Position numbers and translations under genes: made by a program
Notes under the pieces: generated by a model
Seen by the model: only the letters and a program-made list of their open reading frames with translations
Told to the model about the DNA's origin: nothing
Database searches by the model: none
Part shown: in pieces, positions 8,849 to 15,993 of the stretch
Position numbering within the stretch: position 1 is the first letter of the stretch
Layout of the letters: the number at the start of each line of letters is the position of its first letter
DNA from: Bacillota bacterium
Lineage (GTDB): Bacteria > Bacillota > Clostridia > Lachnospirales > Lachnospiraceae
Direction of reading: 5' to 3'
Assembly (NCBI GenBank): GCA_023423045.1
Contig: JAFAGA010000015.1
Coordinates: 1-42,746 of the forward strand
DNA length: 42,746 nt

Positions 8849-8940
8849 AGCCGGGAGCAAGCGCCGCTCCGGATAAACAGTTATTCTCGCTGTTTTATCC
8901 GGAACCAACGCCTGCTCCCGGCTATCTTATATTTTATTTT
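8849..8940 (+). terminator. Strong bipartite hairpin terminator
   Basis: AGCCGGGAGCA (8849-8859) pairs with TGCTCCCGGCT (8913-8923). Inside it, CCGGATAAACAG pairs with CTGTTTTATCCGG across a one-base bulge. The tail ATCTTATATTTTATTTT is T-rich on the + strand. It lies between convergent genes and ends the spoIIR-ispE transcript. Confidence 0.8.
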
Positions 8941-8982
8941 ATAAATTTTTATTTTTAATTTTGCTTCATTTTGGTTTGTACC

Positions 8983-9579
8983 TTATTTGGTCTCTGTTCC
9001 ATCCCGCCATGCTTCCATCTTCTTTATGGCTGCATCAATGGTTTTCTTTGAAATCTCCGGAAGCTCGCCTCCCCAGGCCTTGGCAGCCTCTTCAAAGCCC
9101 TTCTTCACTGCACCGATTAATGTATCTGCTTTGGATGGGTCACCCCCGGAAAGAGCCTTTGCAAATTCCACCAGGCGGTTCGAGGTTTGCTCCACTCCCC
9201 AATAACCATCCTCTGCTATATCCTTTTGTGCCTGTAATCTGGTCTCATCATCTACCTGCACCTTGCCCTCCCGGAGCAATGCATAGATGTCCGTAGCTTC
9301 TGTAAAGGTCTGTCCCTGTTTGAGCATGAGCTTCTCAACAAGCTCCCTCAGGCTCTGTGTTCTTCTCTCTGCCTCCGACTTCAGCCGGTCAACGGTCACA
9401 GAATCCCTGGTATAAATCTTACCGGTGTCCGCCGTCTGCTCACTTTTTTCATATACCGCCGCAGCGTCACCCTCGGCTCCCTTTTGCTCTTCTGCCGGAG
9501 CGGTCTGACTCTTCGCTGGCTTTGCGGTTGATTTACTTTCATAGGTCTGTGTTGTATTTGTAATTCCATTTACACTCAT
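8983..9579 (-). CDS. Conserved protein of unknown function (DGYWGVEQTS family)
   Basis: A soluble 198-aa protein without signal peptide. Residues 1-65 are low-complexity (Thr/Ser/Ala/Glu/Lys) and look disordered. The C-terminal 90 residues form a compact, probably helical domain with the striking motifs KDIAEDGYWGVEQTSNRL, FAKALSGGDPSKADTLI and EAAKAWGGELPEIS. I recognise this motif set as recurring in hypothetical proteins of motile Firmicutes and Proteobacteria, but I cannot name a function with confidence. The ATG at 9579 follows GGAGG with a 9-base spacer. It stands alone: its own leader upstream and a strong terminator between it and the convergent + strand unit. Confidence 0.8.
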   Translation of the reverse strand: MSVNGITNTTQTYESKSTAKPAKSQTAPAEEQKGAEGDAAAVYEKSEQTADTGKIYTRDSVTVDRLKSEAERRTQSLRELVEKLMLKQGQTFTEATDIYALLREGKVQVDDETRLQAQKDIAEDGYWGVEQTSNRLVEFAKALSGGDPSKADTLIGAVKKGFEEAAKAWGGELPEISKKTIDAAIKKMEAWRDGTETK

Positions 9580-9963
9580 AGGTATTATCCTCCATGATAT
9601 CTCGGGGTTCTTTGTCCCGCGGTTATAGGTTTTTGCCGCCTAGTTCCTTTTAAGCCGTCCGTGGCTGTATCTGTAATCATTATTTCGGTAGATTCGCCAT
9701 AAAAGTTTATAGCTCCGACAAAATAAACCGGTTCCGCATAATTATTTGATAACTATTTACAAAATAATACATTAACCCATTTACAAATAATGACTATTGG
9801 TGTATTATATTATTAAATGATCTTTACGGCAGTGACAGACCAGCCGTTTTTCATTACTTTGCTTGCCAATTTTTTTAATATAGAGCAATGCATGCCGGTT
9901 AATGTAATACTATTCCCCGCACTAATAATTATATATTATTAGGAAACAACCCAGTAGCATGTA
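9580..9963 (-). other. Intergenic leader with direct repeats, no gene
   Basis: No coding sequence is supported. On the minus strand the last 100 bases before the 9579 start contain small stems (TAGG/CCTA, GCGG/CCGC, GGG/CCC) and several GGA triplets. Further upstream, ATTTACAAAATAAT (9755-9768) and ATTTACAAATAAT (9779-9791) form a direct repeat 24 bases apart. No clear sigma-A promoter is seen. Confidence 0.4.
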
Positions 9964-10020
9964 GAAAAATACCCCCAGGGCATCCGACAGAGCATCTGCC
10001 TGATCATGGGGGTATTTTTC
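9964..10020 (-). terminator. Intrinsic terminator of the sipL-like gene
   Basis: A perfect 14-bp stem (GAAAAATACCCCCA at 9964-9977 with TGGGGGTATTTTTC at 10007-10020) has T-runs on both sides, so it can work in either direction. It lies 46 bases after the stop of the gene ending at 10067. Confidence 0.9.
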
Positions 10021-10066
10021 TGCCTTCGGTATATTTTCTGCCTCCGGTTATTTCATTACCAACAGC

Positions 10067-11635
10067 TTATATCACGCTATCTACCTTTTTCATAATAATC
10101 AGCTTATCGCCTTCTTTAACCCGGTCTTCCTCCAGCTCATTCACTTCCATAATGTTATCCACAGTGGTATAGTATTTCTTGGCGATATTCCACAGGGTAT
10201 CATCCTTTTTCACCACATAGCCCACAATGCCGGGCATTGCCTGCAGCTTCTCCATATCGAGGGGATTCACAACCACGTCGGTAATTACCGGCTCCGTAAT
10301 GGTGTCGAATACGATGGTGTTCAGATTAATTACCGCCTTAACCTCGATCTCCTCGCCATCCAGCATCATGACGCTGATCTGGTCGATACAGGGTTTAACC
10401 TCATAATTGCTGCCGGGCTTCATTCCCTTCAGCTCAATCACCTGGGAGAAGGGTATCATTCCCTTCAGGGAGTTCATTGGTCTTCGATCATCCTCCGAGA
10501 TATACAGGATGCTTACTTCAATGATACCTTCCACCGTAAGCTCTGTGCTCTCCGCCATAACATCATCTATTCTGATCTCTCCGGTGGCATGGCATATCTG
10601 CAAAATCCTCGGCTGGTCATCCGGCACCCGGATTCGGTCGGCAATCCGGTATTTGCTGTTATTCTTGATTACCAGATTCTCAAAATCTGCATTTCGGATG
10701 ATCGGGGTAATTTCCTTCAAAGGACTGTAAATATCGCATATTATCTCGGGCTCGCAAGTCTCATACACCTTAATGCCCAGGTCAAGAATTACCTCCAGGT
10801 CAAGAATACGTTCCTCTCCATCCGGATCCGGCCTCACCTCAAGGCTCTTGCTTGCGATATTAAAGGTGATATCCTCAATCATTTCCTCGCCGCAGCCATT
10901 GCAATCAACGGTTCCGCCGAAGGGAACCTCAGTCTCATAATATTCTACCGGATTTTCTTCATCCTCGGTGATATAGAGAATAAAGACCGGCAGCTCTCCC
11001 TTAATTGTGAATTTATCCTCCAGAAGCCTTACCTCCACATTGCTTAAGGCCACATCGGAATATAATAACGATCCGATATTTCCCTTGTTGCCGGGAAGCA
11101 TGATCTCATCCTTAGCGCGGAAGGTATCCTTCTTATTAATGGCTACATTGGTAACCTCTATCTTCTTGTTTATGTACTGCACGTCCTCGGGACCTTCCAC
11201 CATAACAGCCGTCTCTTCATCATAAAGCTCTTCGACTGCCACATACAGGCGGACAACGGATCTGACACTCAGCTTCCGGGAATTGATCAGTCCCGTGGAC
11301 AGATCCTCCAGCTCCCATTTTACAAGCGGCTCCTCATCGGAGCAGTTAACATCCATATTAATTACTTCATCAAAAGGAATCTGCCCGGAGATATTGTGAA
11401 CCGGCCTTAAGTCCCCTTCACATAAATAAATAACATTAAATCCAAGTACTCCCTTCACCAGGAGCTTTCCGTTCATCGCTTTGATATCATTAATTTTTAT
11501 TTCACCCTGCCCGGTAATAATTTGATCAATATCCGGTTTGACATCAGGAACATTAAAATCATCGTCCAATGTAAGCTGCAGGGTGCTCTTACATTTCAAT
11601 TTATTCATATGAATATTCTTTTTAATCAAATCCAC
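10067..11635 (-). CDS. sipL: SPOCS (DUF3794)/LysM spore-coat morphogenesis protein, SipL-like
   Basis: A 522-aa protein with repeated beta-rich SPOCS/DUF3794 units. The signature appears near the N-terminus (DDDFNVPDVKPDIDQII), and related segments recur (GVLGFNVIYLCEGDLRPVHN; IEVSILYISEDDRRPMNSLK). The C-terminal 50 residues are a LysM domain (YVVKKDDTLWNIAKKYYTTV...). This architecture and length match Clostridioides difficile SipL, which binds SpoIVA and anchors the coat around the forespore. The start is GTG at 11635, 7 bases after a strong AGGAGG; there is no better ATG. Mother-cell expression (sigma-E) is expected from the family, but I could not define a convincing sigma-E promoter. 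Confidence 0.85.
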   Translation of the reverse strand: MDLIKKNIHMNKLKCKSTLQLTLDDDFNVPDVKPDIDQIITGQGEIKINDIKAMNGKLLVKGVLGFNVIYLCEGDLRPVHNISGQIPFDEVINMDVNCSDEEPLVKWELEDLSTGLINSRKLSVRSVVRLYVAVEELYDEETAVMVEGPEDVQYINKKIEVTNVAINKKDTFRAKDEIMLPGNKGNIGSLLYSDVALSNVEVRLLEDKFTIKGELPVFILYITEDEENPVEYYETEVPFGGTVDCNGCGEEMIEDITFNIASKSLEVRPDPDGEERILDLEVILDLGIKVYETCEPEIICDIYSPLKEITPIIRNADFENLVIKNNSKYRIADRIRVPDDQPRILQICHATGEIRIDDVMAESTELTVEGIIEVSILYISEDDRRPMNSLKGMIPFSQVIELKGMKPGSNYEVKPCIDQISVMMLDGEEIEVKAVINLNTIVFDTITEPVITDVVVNPLDMEKLQAMPGIVGYVVKKDDTLWNIAKKYYTTVDNIMEVNELEEDRVKEGDKLIIMKKVDSVI

Positions 11636-11730
11636 TTATAATCCCTCCTTAAATTTGGACATACGATGGAATGCCTCTGTCATATCTTATTCAAGCTATC
11701 AGGGATTTATGATATGGAATCAAAAAAATA

Positions 11731-11757
11731 AAGAGTCCGCTTCACTCGCGGACTCTT
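11731..11757 (-). terminator. Intrinsic terminator of veg
   Basis: AAGAGTCCGC (11731-11740) and GCGGACTCTT (11748-11757) form a perfect 10-bp stem with a 7-base loop. On the minus strand it is followed by TATTTTTTTG. It separates veg from the sipL-like gene. Confidence 0.9.
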
Positions 11758-11813
11758 GAGTTAAAAAAGCCAAAATCCAAAGGATCTCAGCTCAGTTTAT
11801 CTTATGCTTTATC

Positions 11814-12059
11814 TTAACTGCAAAGTATCAGTTCAACGTCCTTTGTAAGGATATCAGTATAGCTGTATGAAACAGTTCTTACCGGCATGCCTTCGTTCTC
11901 CTGGATCTTGATTAAGAAGATGCTGGGATAAGTTTCGGAAATAATACCCTCTGTAATATCGACCTTATGACGTCCCCGGTTGATCCGAACCTTGACCCTT
12001 CTTCCTGTCTGATTTATTACAGCATTCCGTACACAATTTACATCATTTTGCTTCATCAT
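11814..12059 (-). CDS. veg: Veg family protein (DUF1021)
   Basis: An 81-aa SH3-like small protein. Core motifs: NQTGRRVKVRINRGRHKVDI and GIISETYPSIFLIKI. Veg of Bacillus subtilis is about 86 aa, strongly expressed, and linked to biofilm control. Two adjacent ATGs at 12059 and 12056 follow AAGGAG; an in-frame ATG at 12092 lacks a better ribosome site. A consensus sigma-A promoter lies about 110 bases upstream and an intrinsic terminator 57 bases downstream, so it is a single-gene unit, as in Bacillus. Confidence 0.92.
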   Translation of the reverse strand: MMKQNDVNCVRNAVINQTGRRVKVRINRGRHKVDITEGIISETYPSIFLIKIQENEGMPVRTVSYSYTDILTKDVELILCS

Positions 12060-12166
12060 TATTTTCTCCTTATCAATGCTTCCTCTCACCATGATTGGAC
12101 CTTCATCCCCATAGATCTGTACACATTTTCTAAATAAATCCGTAACAAACTACATGCTTCGCATGC

Positions 12167-12195
12167 AGTATAACATAAATTGTGATTTACGTCAA
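12167..12195 (-). promoter_or_regulatory. Consensus sigma-A promoter of veg
   Basis: Minus strand: TTGACG (12195-12190), 17-base spacer, TATACT (12172-12167). The leader to the veg start is about 100 nt. The veg promoter of Bacillus is also among the strongest sigma-A promoters. Confidence 0.85.
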
Positions 12196-12444
12196 TGAAT
12201 TTTCAGACAATTTATAATCCAAATCGATAGTTGTGCACATAAATTTGTACATGAAACTTTGATCTTTTTAGTTATATTTATGGAATTTTTTCACATATCT
12301 AGTCCATTCAGACTACATCAAACCGGGATTTTGCACAAAATTATTTCCTAAAATTATCAAATCATCGACATTTCTCCAAAATTTCCAAAAGCACAACATG
12401 TTGATACTATTTGTGAAAGAACAACAAAATATTGTAATGGAAAC
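12196..12444. other. AT-rich intergenic region, nothing recognised
   Basis: Between the veg promoter and the 3' end of the lipoprotein gene. I see no ORF of coding character, no RNA gene and no clear terminator for the lipoprotein gene. Confidence 0.5.
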
Positions 12445-12861
12445 CTATTCGAATACAATTCTCTCCTCCCTGAATTCCAACTTAACCACCACATAGGGAT
12501 GGGTAACCCCTTGGGCAACCATATCCTCCTGGGAGGGTCCGATCAGCGTCGTGTTGATATAGATGGCGTTGCTGGTCAGATATAATTCATCCACCGAGAT
12601 GCTGTACCCTCCGCTGTTTTGCTTTCCGTAACCTACGACAATATAGAGATTATCCTTATTGGAATAGGACAGCTTAAAGGGTTCCTCTTTTTTCTCATCT
12701 ATAATTTCCTTCAGTTCCCCGGGCAGATCTGCATCCTCCACAACGGTAAATTCCAGATCCTTAATTTTCTTAACATCTGTGTCCTCTTGCTTGCAGCCCG
12801 TAATTCCCAAAATCATTATCATTATGGTAAGAAGCAGAAACCATATTCTGGACCTTCTCAT
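12445..12861 (-). CDS. PrcB-C-domain lipoprotein
   Basis: A 138-aa lipoprotein. The signal MRRSRIWFLLLTIMIMILG is followed by lipobox ITGC. The remainder matches the PrcB C-terminal domain pattern: DLEFTVVEDADLPGELKEII, YIVVGYGKQNSGGYSISVDE and the final VVVKLEFREERIVF. PrcB was named for a protease-complex subunit in Treponema; in clostridia these are small lipoproteins of unknown role. The start is set at 12861, because the GGAGG lies inside the codons between the in-frame ATG at 12873 and this ATG. It follows the AraC gene in the same direction after 97 bases. Confidence 0.8.
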   Translation of the reverse strand: MRRSRIWFLLLTIMIMILGITGCKQEDTDVKKIKDLEFTVVEDADLPGELKEIIDEKKEEPFKLSYSNKDNLYIVVGYGKQNSGGYSISVDELYLTSNAIYINTTLIGPSQEDMVAQGVTHPYVVVKLEFREERIVFE

Positions 12862-12893
12862 CTTGACCTCCATAGATTCTTCCTGGTAGGATT

Positions 12894-12944
12894 CTATGTC
12901 TCTTTTCGGAAAATAATTCGTAACAGTTCATCCTATGTCTCTCT
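12894..12944 (-). repeat. Direct repeat between the AraC and PrcB genes
   Basis: The 12-mer CTATGTCTCTTT occurs at 12894-12905 and 12933-12944, 39 bases apart, in the only non-coding gap between the two genes. It could be a regulator site for the lipoprotein gene; no promoter is clear. Confidence 0.4.
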
Positions 12945-12958
12945 TTGTATACATAGCT

Positions 12959-13756
12959 TTACAAGGGAAGGCGCCGCCGGTATTCACTGGGGGAGAGGTG
13001 AAAGATTTCTTTAAATACCCGATTGAAGGTCCGCTGGCTCTCAAAGCCGGAATCCTCACTGATTCGGGCCAAACTATAATTGGTGGACTGAATCAGTGTC
13101 TGGGCATAATTTGCCCGGATATGGTTAATATATTTGTTAAAATTAGTATTCAGCTTCGCCGAGTATACCCTGGACAGATAGAATTTACTTACATTCAGAT
13201 GCTTTGCCAGCTCCGTCAGAGTCAGAGGCTCCTGAAAATGCTCTGCCACATATCTGATGATATGATAAGTCAGATCATAACCGTTAATATCCCTGTTCTT
13301 CACCAATCCGACGACTGGAAGTATCCGTGAAAGGATCAGTAATAACAGAGCCCGGCAGGCATTCAAGTTCTTACCCTCCCTGCATTCTTTCTCCAGCTCC
13401 AGCATTGCAAGACTGACATTCTGGTGTAACTGCTCCGCTGTCAGAAAGGGATTTGCAGGAGAATAGCTGGTCAACTTCTTAAAAAAATCTCCTGTAAGCT
13501 CCAGACTGCAAATTGCGATAATACACCGGCAGGGATTTTCCTCCTCCGCCGCACCATAGCTGTGGACTGTATTCGGAAAGATGACCACAAAGTCCCCCTG
13601 CTCCAGTACACGAAGCTGATTTTGCACCTCCACCTCCATCGCTCCGCTTTCTACATACAGCAATTCTATCTGGCTATGGAGATGAGCCGGGAACTGCAGC
13701 CCCTCCGTATAGAACACTCTTATTTCATCCTTCAGATCTTCATAAAATGGTCTCAT
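12959..13756 (-). CDS. AraC-family transcriptional regulator (cupin sensor)
   Basis: A 265-aa regulator: N-terminal cupin-like ligand domain (FPAHLHSQIELLYVESGAM...VVIFPNTVHSYG) and a C-terminal double helix-turn-helix (LTLTELAKHLNVSKFYLSRV, then ISEDSGFESQRTFNRVFKEI, ending SPSEYRR). The ATG at 13756 is preferred over the TTG at 13777, because GGAG and GAGGG precede it. The gene is divergent from the ThuA/dehydrogenase pair, and the space between holds tandem repeats of the kind AraC proteins bind, so it likely activates that operon in response to a sugar. Ligand unknown. Confidence 0.9.
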   Translation of the reverse strand: MRPFYEDLKDEIRVFYTEGLQFPAHLHSQIELLYVESGAMEVEVQNQLRVLEQGDFVVIFPNTVHSYGAAEEENPCRCIIAICSLELTGDFFKKLTSYSPANPFLTAEQLHQNVSLAMLELEKECREGKNLNACRALLLLILSRILPVVGLVKNRDINGYDLTYHIIRYVAEHFQEPLTLTELAKHLNVSKFYLSRVYSAKLNTNFNKYINHIRANYAQTLIQSTNYSLARISEDSGFESQRTFNRVFKEIFHLSPSEYRRRLPL

Positions 13757-13819
13757 GCCCTCTTCTCCATACAGCAATATTTGGCTAGTTCTTTAGGTTA
13801 ATTGTCCGCCCAGTTCATA

Positions 13820-13872
13820 TTATAACTGCTATAATATTAGTTATAACTGCTATTAATATTAGGTATTATACT
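13820..13872 (+). promoter_or_regulatory. Tandem 21/22-bp repeats and -10 box in the AraC-ThuA divergent region
   Basis: TTATAACTGCTATAATATTAG (13820-13840) is followed directly by a near copy with one inserted base (13841-13862), then TATACT (13867-13872) as a likely -10 box for the ThuA gene. The expected -35 position falls inside the second repeat and has no consensus, which suits activation by an AraC protein bound to direct repeats. Each copy also contains the symmetry TTATA-ACTGC-TAT(T)AA. Confidence 0.6.
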
Positions 13873-13923
13873 GATATCCCAAGAATACCACAAAACACCT
13901 GTTAAGAAAAGGAGGTTATTCCC

Positions 13924-14655
13924 ATGTGTTCAAACAAAAAGGTACTTATATTACAAGGAGGCTGGGACGGCCACGAACCAAAGCTCACCTCAAAGCGTTT
14001 TGCCGGGCTGCTGGAGAAGCATGGATATACCTGTACTATCTCCGATACACTGGAGGTTCTTGCTGACGCCGACATGCTGATGGAGTTGGATCTGATCGTT
14101 GCCTGCTGGACCATGGACAAGATTGATAATGAGTATGTCAAAAACATCTCCAAGGCAGTTGGCTCCGGTGTCGGACTGGCAGGCTGCCACGGAGGCATGT
14201 GCGATGCCTTCCGGGACAACACAGAATGGCAATTCATGACCGGAGGCCAGTGGGTCAGCCATCCGGGCGGCGACGGCATCCCGTACACAGTCAATGTCAA
14301 TCACGGTTCCAGCCCGATTACCGAAGGCCTGGAAGATTTTACGGTATGCAGCGAGCATTACTACCTTCATATCGATCCGGCCATCGAGGTATTAGCCACC
14401 ACCCGTTTCCCTCTGATTAATTACTATCATATTTCCAACAAACCCGTTGATATGCCGGTGGCCTGGACGAAGTTCTGGGGTAACGGCAGGGTATTCTATA
14501 CCTCCCTGGGACATCACGACGATGTATTTGACAATTCTCCCAATGCCCAGATTCTAATGGAACGCGGTCTGCTATGGGCAGCTCAGGGAAAGCCATACGC
14601 GCTTGCTCATGGGCTGACTACGGAGCGGTTTGAAAACGAAGCAAAGATGTATTAA
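13924..14655 (+). CDS. ThuA-domain protein
   Basis: A 243-aa cytoplasmic protein with the glutamine-amidotransferase-like ThuA fold: KVLILQGGWDGHEPKLTSKR at the N-terminus, GLAGCHGGMCDAFRDNTEW in the middle, VAWTKFWGNGRVFYTSLGHH near the end. ThuA was described in trehalose utilisation in Sinorhizobium and is frequently paired with Gfo/Idh/MocA dehydrogenases in sugar-modifying operons, as here. The ATG follows AAAAGGAGG. The precise reaction is unknown for the family. Expression is probably governed by the divergent AraC gene through the tandem repeats upstream. Confidence 0.9.
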   Translation: MCSNKKVLILQGGWDGHEPKLTSKRFAGLLEKHGYTCTISDTLEVLADADMLMELDLIVACWTMDKIDNEYVKNISKAVGSGVGLAGCHGGMCDAFRDNTEWQFMTGGQWVSHPGGDGIPYTVNVNHGSSPITEGLEDFTVCSEHYYLHIDPAIEVLATTRFPLINYYHISNKPVDMPVAWTKFWGNGRVFYTSLGHHDDVFDNSPNAQILMERGLLWAAQGKPYALAHGLTTERFENEAKMY

Positions 14656-14715
14656 CATACAGCAAATCGGAGAAAGGAGAGAATAATCCGAACGTCTTGG
14701 ATTAAATGTGACAAT

Positions 14716-15822
14716 ATGAAGAAAGTAAAAGTAGCAGTGATCGGTATTGGGGCAATCAGCGGCATTTATCTTGAGAATATTACAAAGGTTTTTACAGAGC
14801 TGGAATTAACGGGCGTCTGCGACCTGATTCGGGAAAGAGCCGAGCAGGCACAGGAAAAATACCAGATCGGCAAACTATACGAGAACATGCATGAGGCCTT
14901 CGCCGATCCGGAGGTTGACATTATTCTAAATCTCACCAGACCTTATGAGCACTATGAGGTAACCCGTGCCGCCTTGCTGGCGGGCAAGCATGTATACAGC
15001 GAAAAACCGCTGGGTGCAAGCTATGAGGAGGGTAAGAAGCTGGCAGCGCTAGCCCGGGAGAAGAATTTAATGCTTGGCGGGGCCCCGGACACCTTCCTGG
15101 GTTCCGGTATCCAGACCTGCAGAAGGTTAATTGACGACGGTTTCATTGGAGAACCCATCGGTGCCGCTGCATTCATGATCTGCCGCGGACATGAGACCTG
15201 GCATCCGGATCCTGAATTCTATTACAAATACGGCGGTGGTCCGATGCTTGATATGGGACCTTACTATGTAACCGCCCTGGTAAATCTCCTCGACGGTGTA
15301 AAGGGTGTCACCGGTGTGACAAAGACCAGCTTCCCCCAGAGGACCATCACCAGCGAACCCAAGAAGGGCTCCATCGTGGACGTAGAGGTTCCCACTTATA
15401 TTACCGGCATTTTAAGCTTTGATAACGGCGCTGTGGGAACGATTTTTACCACCTTTGACGTACATTACAAGCAGCAGGCCAGACTGGAAATCTACGGCAC
15501 CAAAGGGACCCTGCTGGTTCCGGACCCCAATACCTTCGGCGGCCCGATACAGCTGCTTCGTCCTGAGGACGGAGAATACCGTGAGATGCCTCTTATGTAT
15601 GATTACAGCGAGAATTCCCGCGGACTTGGTCTGGCAGATATGGCAAAGGCCTTGCAGACCGGCAGGGACAGCCGGGCAAACCTGGACTTAACCACACATG
15701 TTCTGGAGATTCTGACCAGCTTCGAAAAGAGCAGTATGGAGGGACGCTATCTTCCCCTTGAGACCCGGTATGAACGCGCCATGCCGATGAAGAATAATCC
15801 TATACATGGCATCCTGGATTAA
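14716..15822 (+). CDS. Gfo/Idh/MocA family NAD(P)-dependent oxidoreductase
   Basis: A 368-aa sugar dehydrogenase. The N-terminal Rossmann fold carries VAVIGIGAISGIYL, and the family's catalytic EKP motif is present (YSEKPLG). The C-terminal alpha/beta domain includes GGGPMLDMGPYYVTALVNLL. Family members oxidise or epimerise pyranose sugars or inositols. It lies 60 bases after the ThuA gene in one operon. The ATG at 14716 begins exactly where homologues start, but the only good ribosome site (AAAGGAG) is about 35 bases upstream, so translation may be weak or coupled to ThuA. The substrate cannot be determined. Confidence 0.92.
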   Translation: MKKVKVAVIGIGAISGIYLENITKVFTELELTGVCDLIRERAEQAQEKYQIGKLYENMHEAFADPEVDIILNLTRPYEHYEVTRAALLAGKHVYSEKPLGASYEEGKKLAALAREKNLMLGGAPDTFLGSGIQTCRRLIDDGFIGEPIGAAAFMICRGHETWHPDPEFYYKYGGGPMLDMGPYYVTALVNLLDGVKGVTGVTKTSFPQRTITSEPKKGSIVDVEVPTYITGILSFDNGAVGTIFTTFDVHYKQQARLEIYGTKGTLLVPDPNTFGGPIQLLRPEDGEYREMPLMYDYSENSRGLGLADMAKALQTGRDSRANLDLTTHVLEILTSFEKSSMEGRYLPLETRYERAMPMKNNPIHGILD

Positions 15823-15846
15823 TTGATTCCATTTTGATACGAATCA

Positions 15847-15917
15847 AACAGCCGCTTCTTCGATGCCTCGGCAAGAAATCTTCTTTCTTCGCCAGGCTTT
15901 CACCGGAAGCGGCTGTT
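15847..15917. terminator. Elaborate hairpin between dehydrogenase and clpB
   Basis: AACAGCCGCTTC (15847-15858) pairs exactly with GAAGCGGCTGTT (15906-15917), and inside it GCCT-C-GGC...AGAAA pairs with TTTCT...GCC-AGGC. A separate TTGATTC/GAATCAA stem lies at the left edge. It sits between convergent 3' ends and can serve both, although neither side has a long T-run. Confidence 0.55.
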
Positions 15918-15993
15918 CCTTCGACTATATTGGGCAGTGTCTTTCCTTTATCTGGCTGTCACTCCTCGCCCACCTTTTTAAACTCCCTGAACT

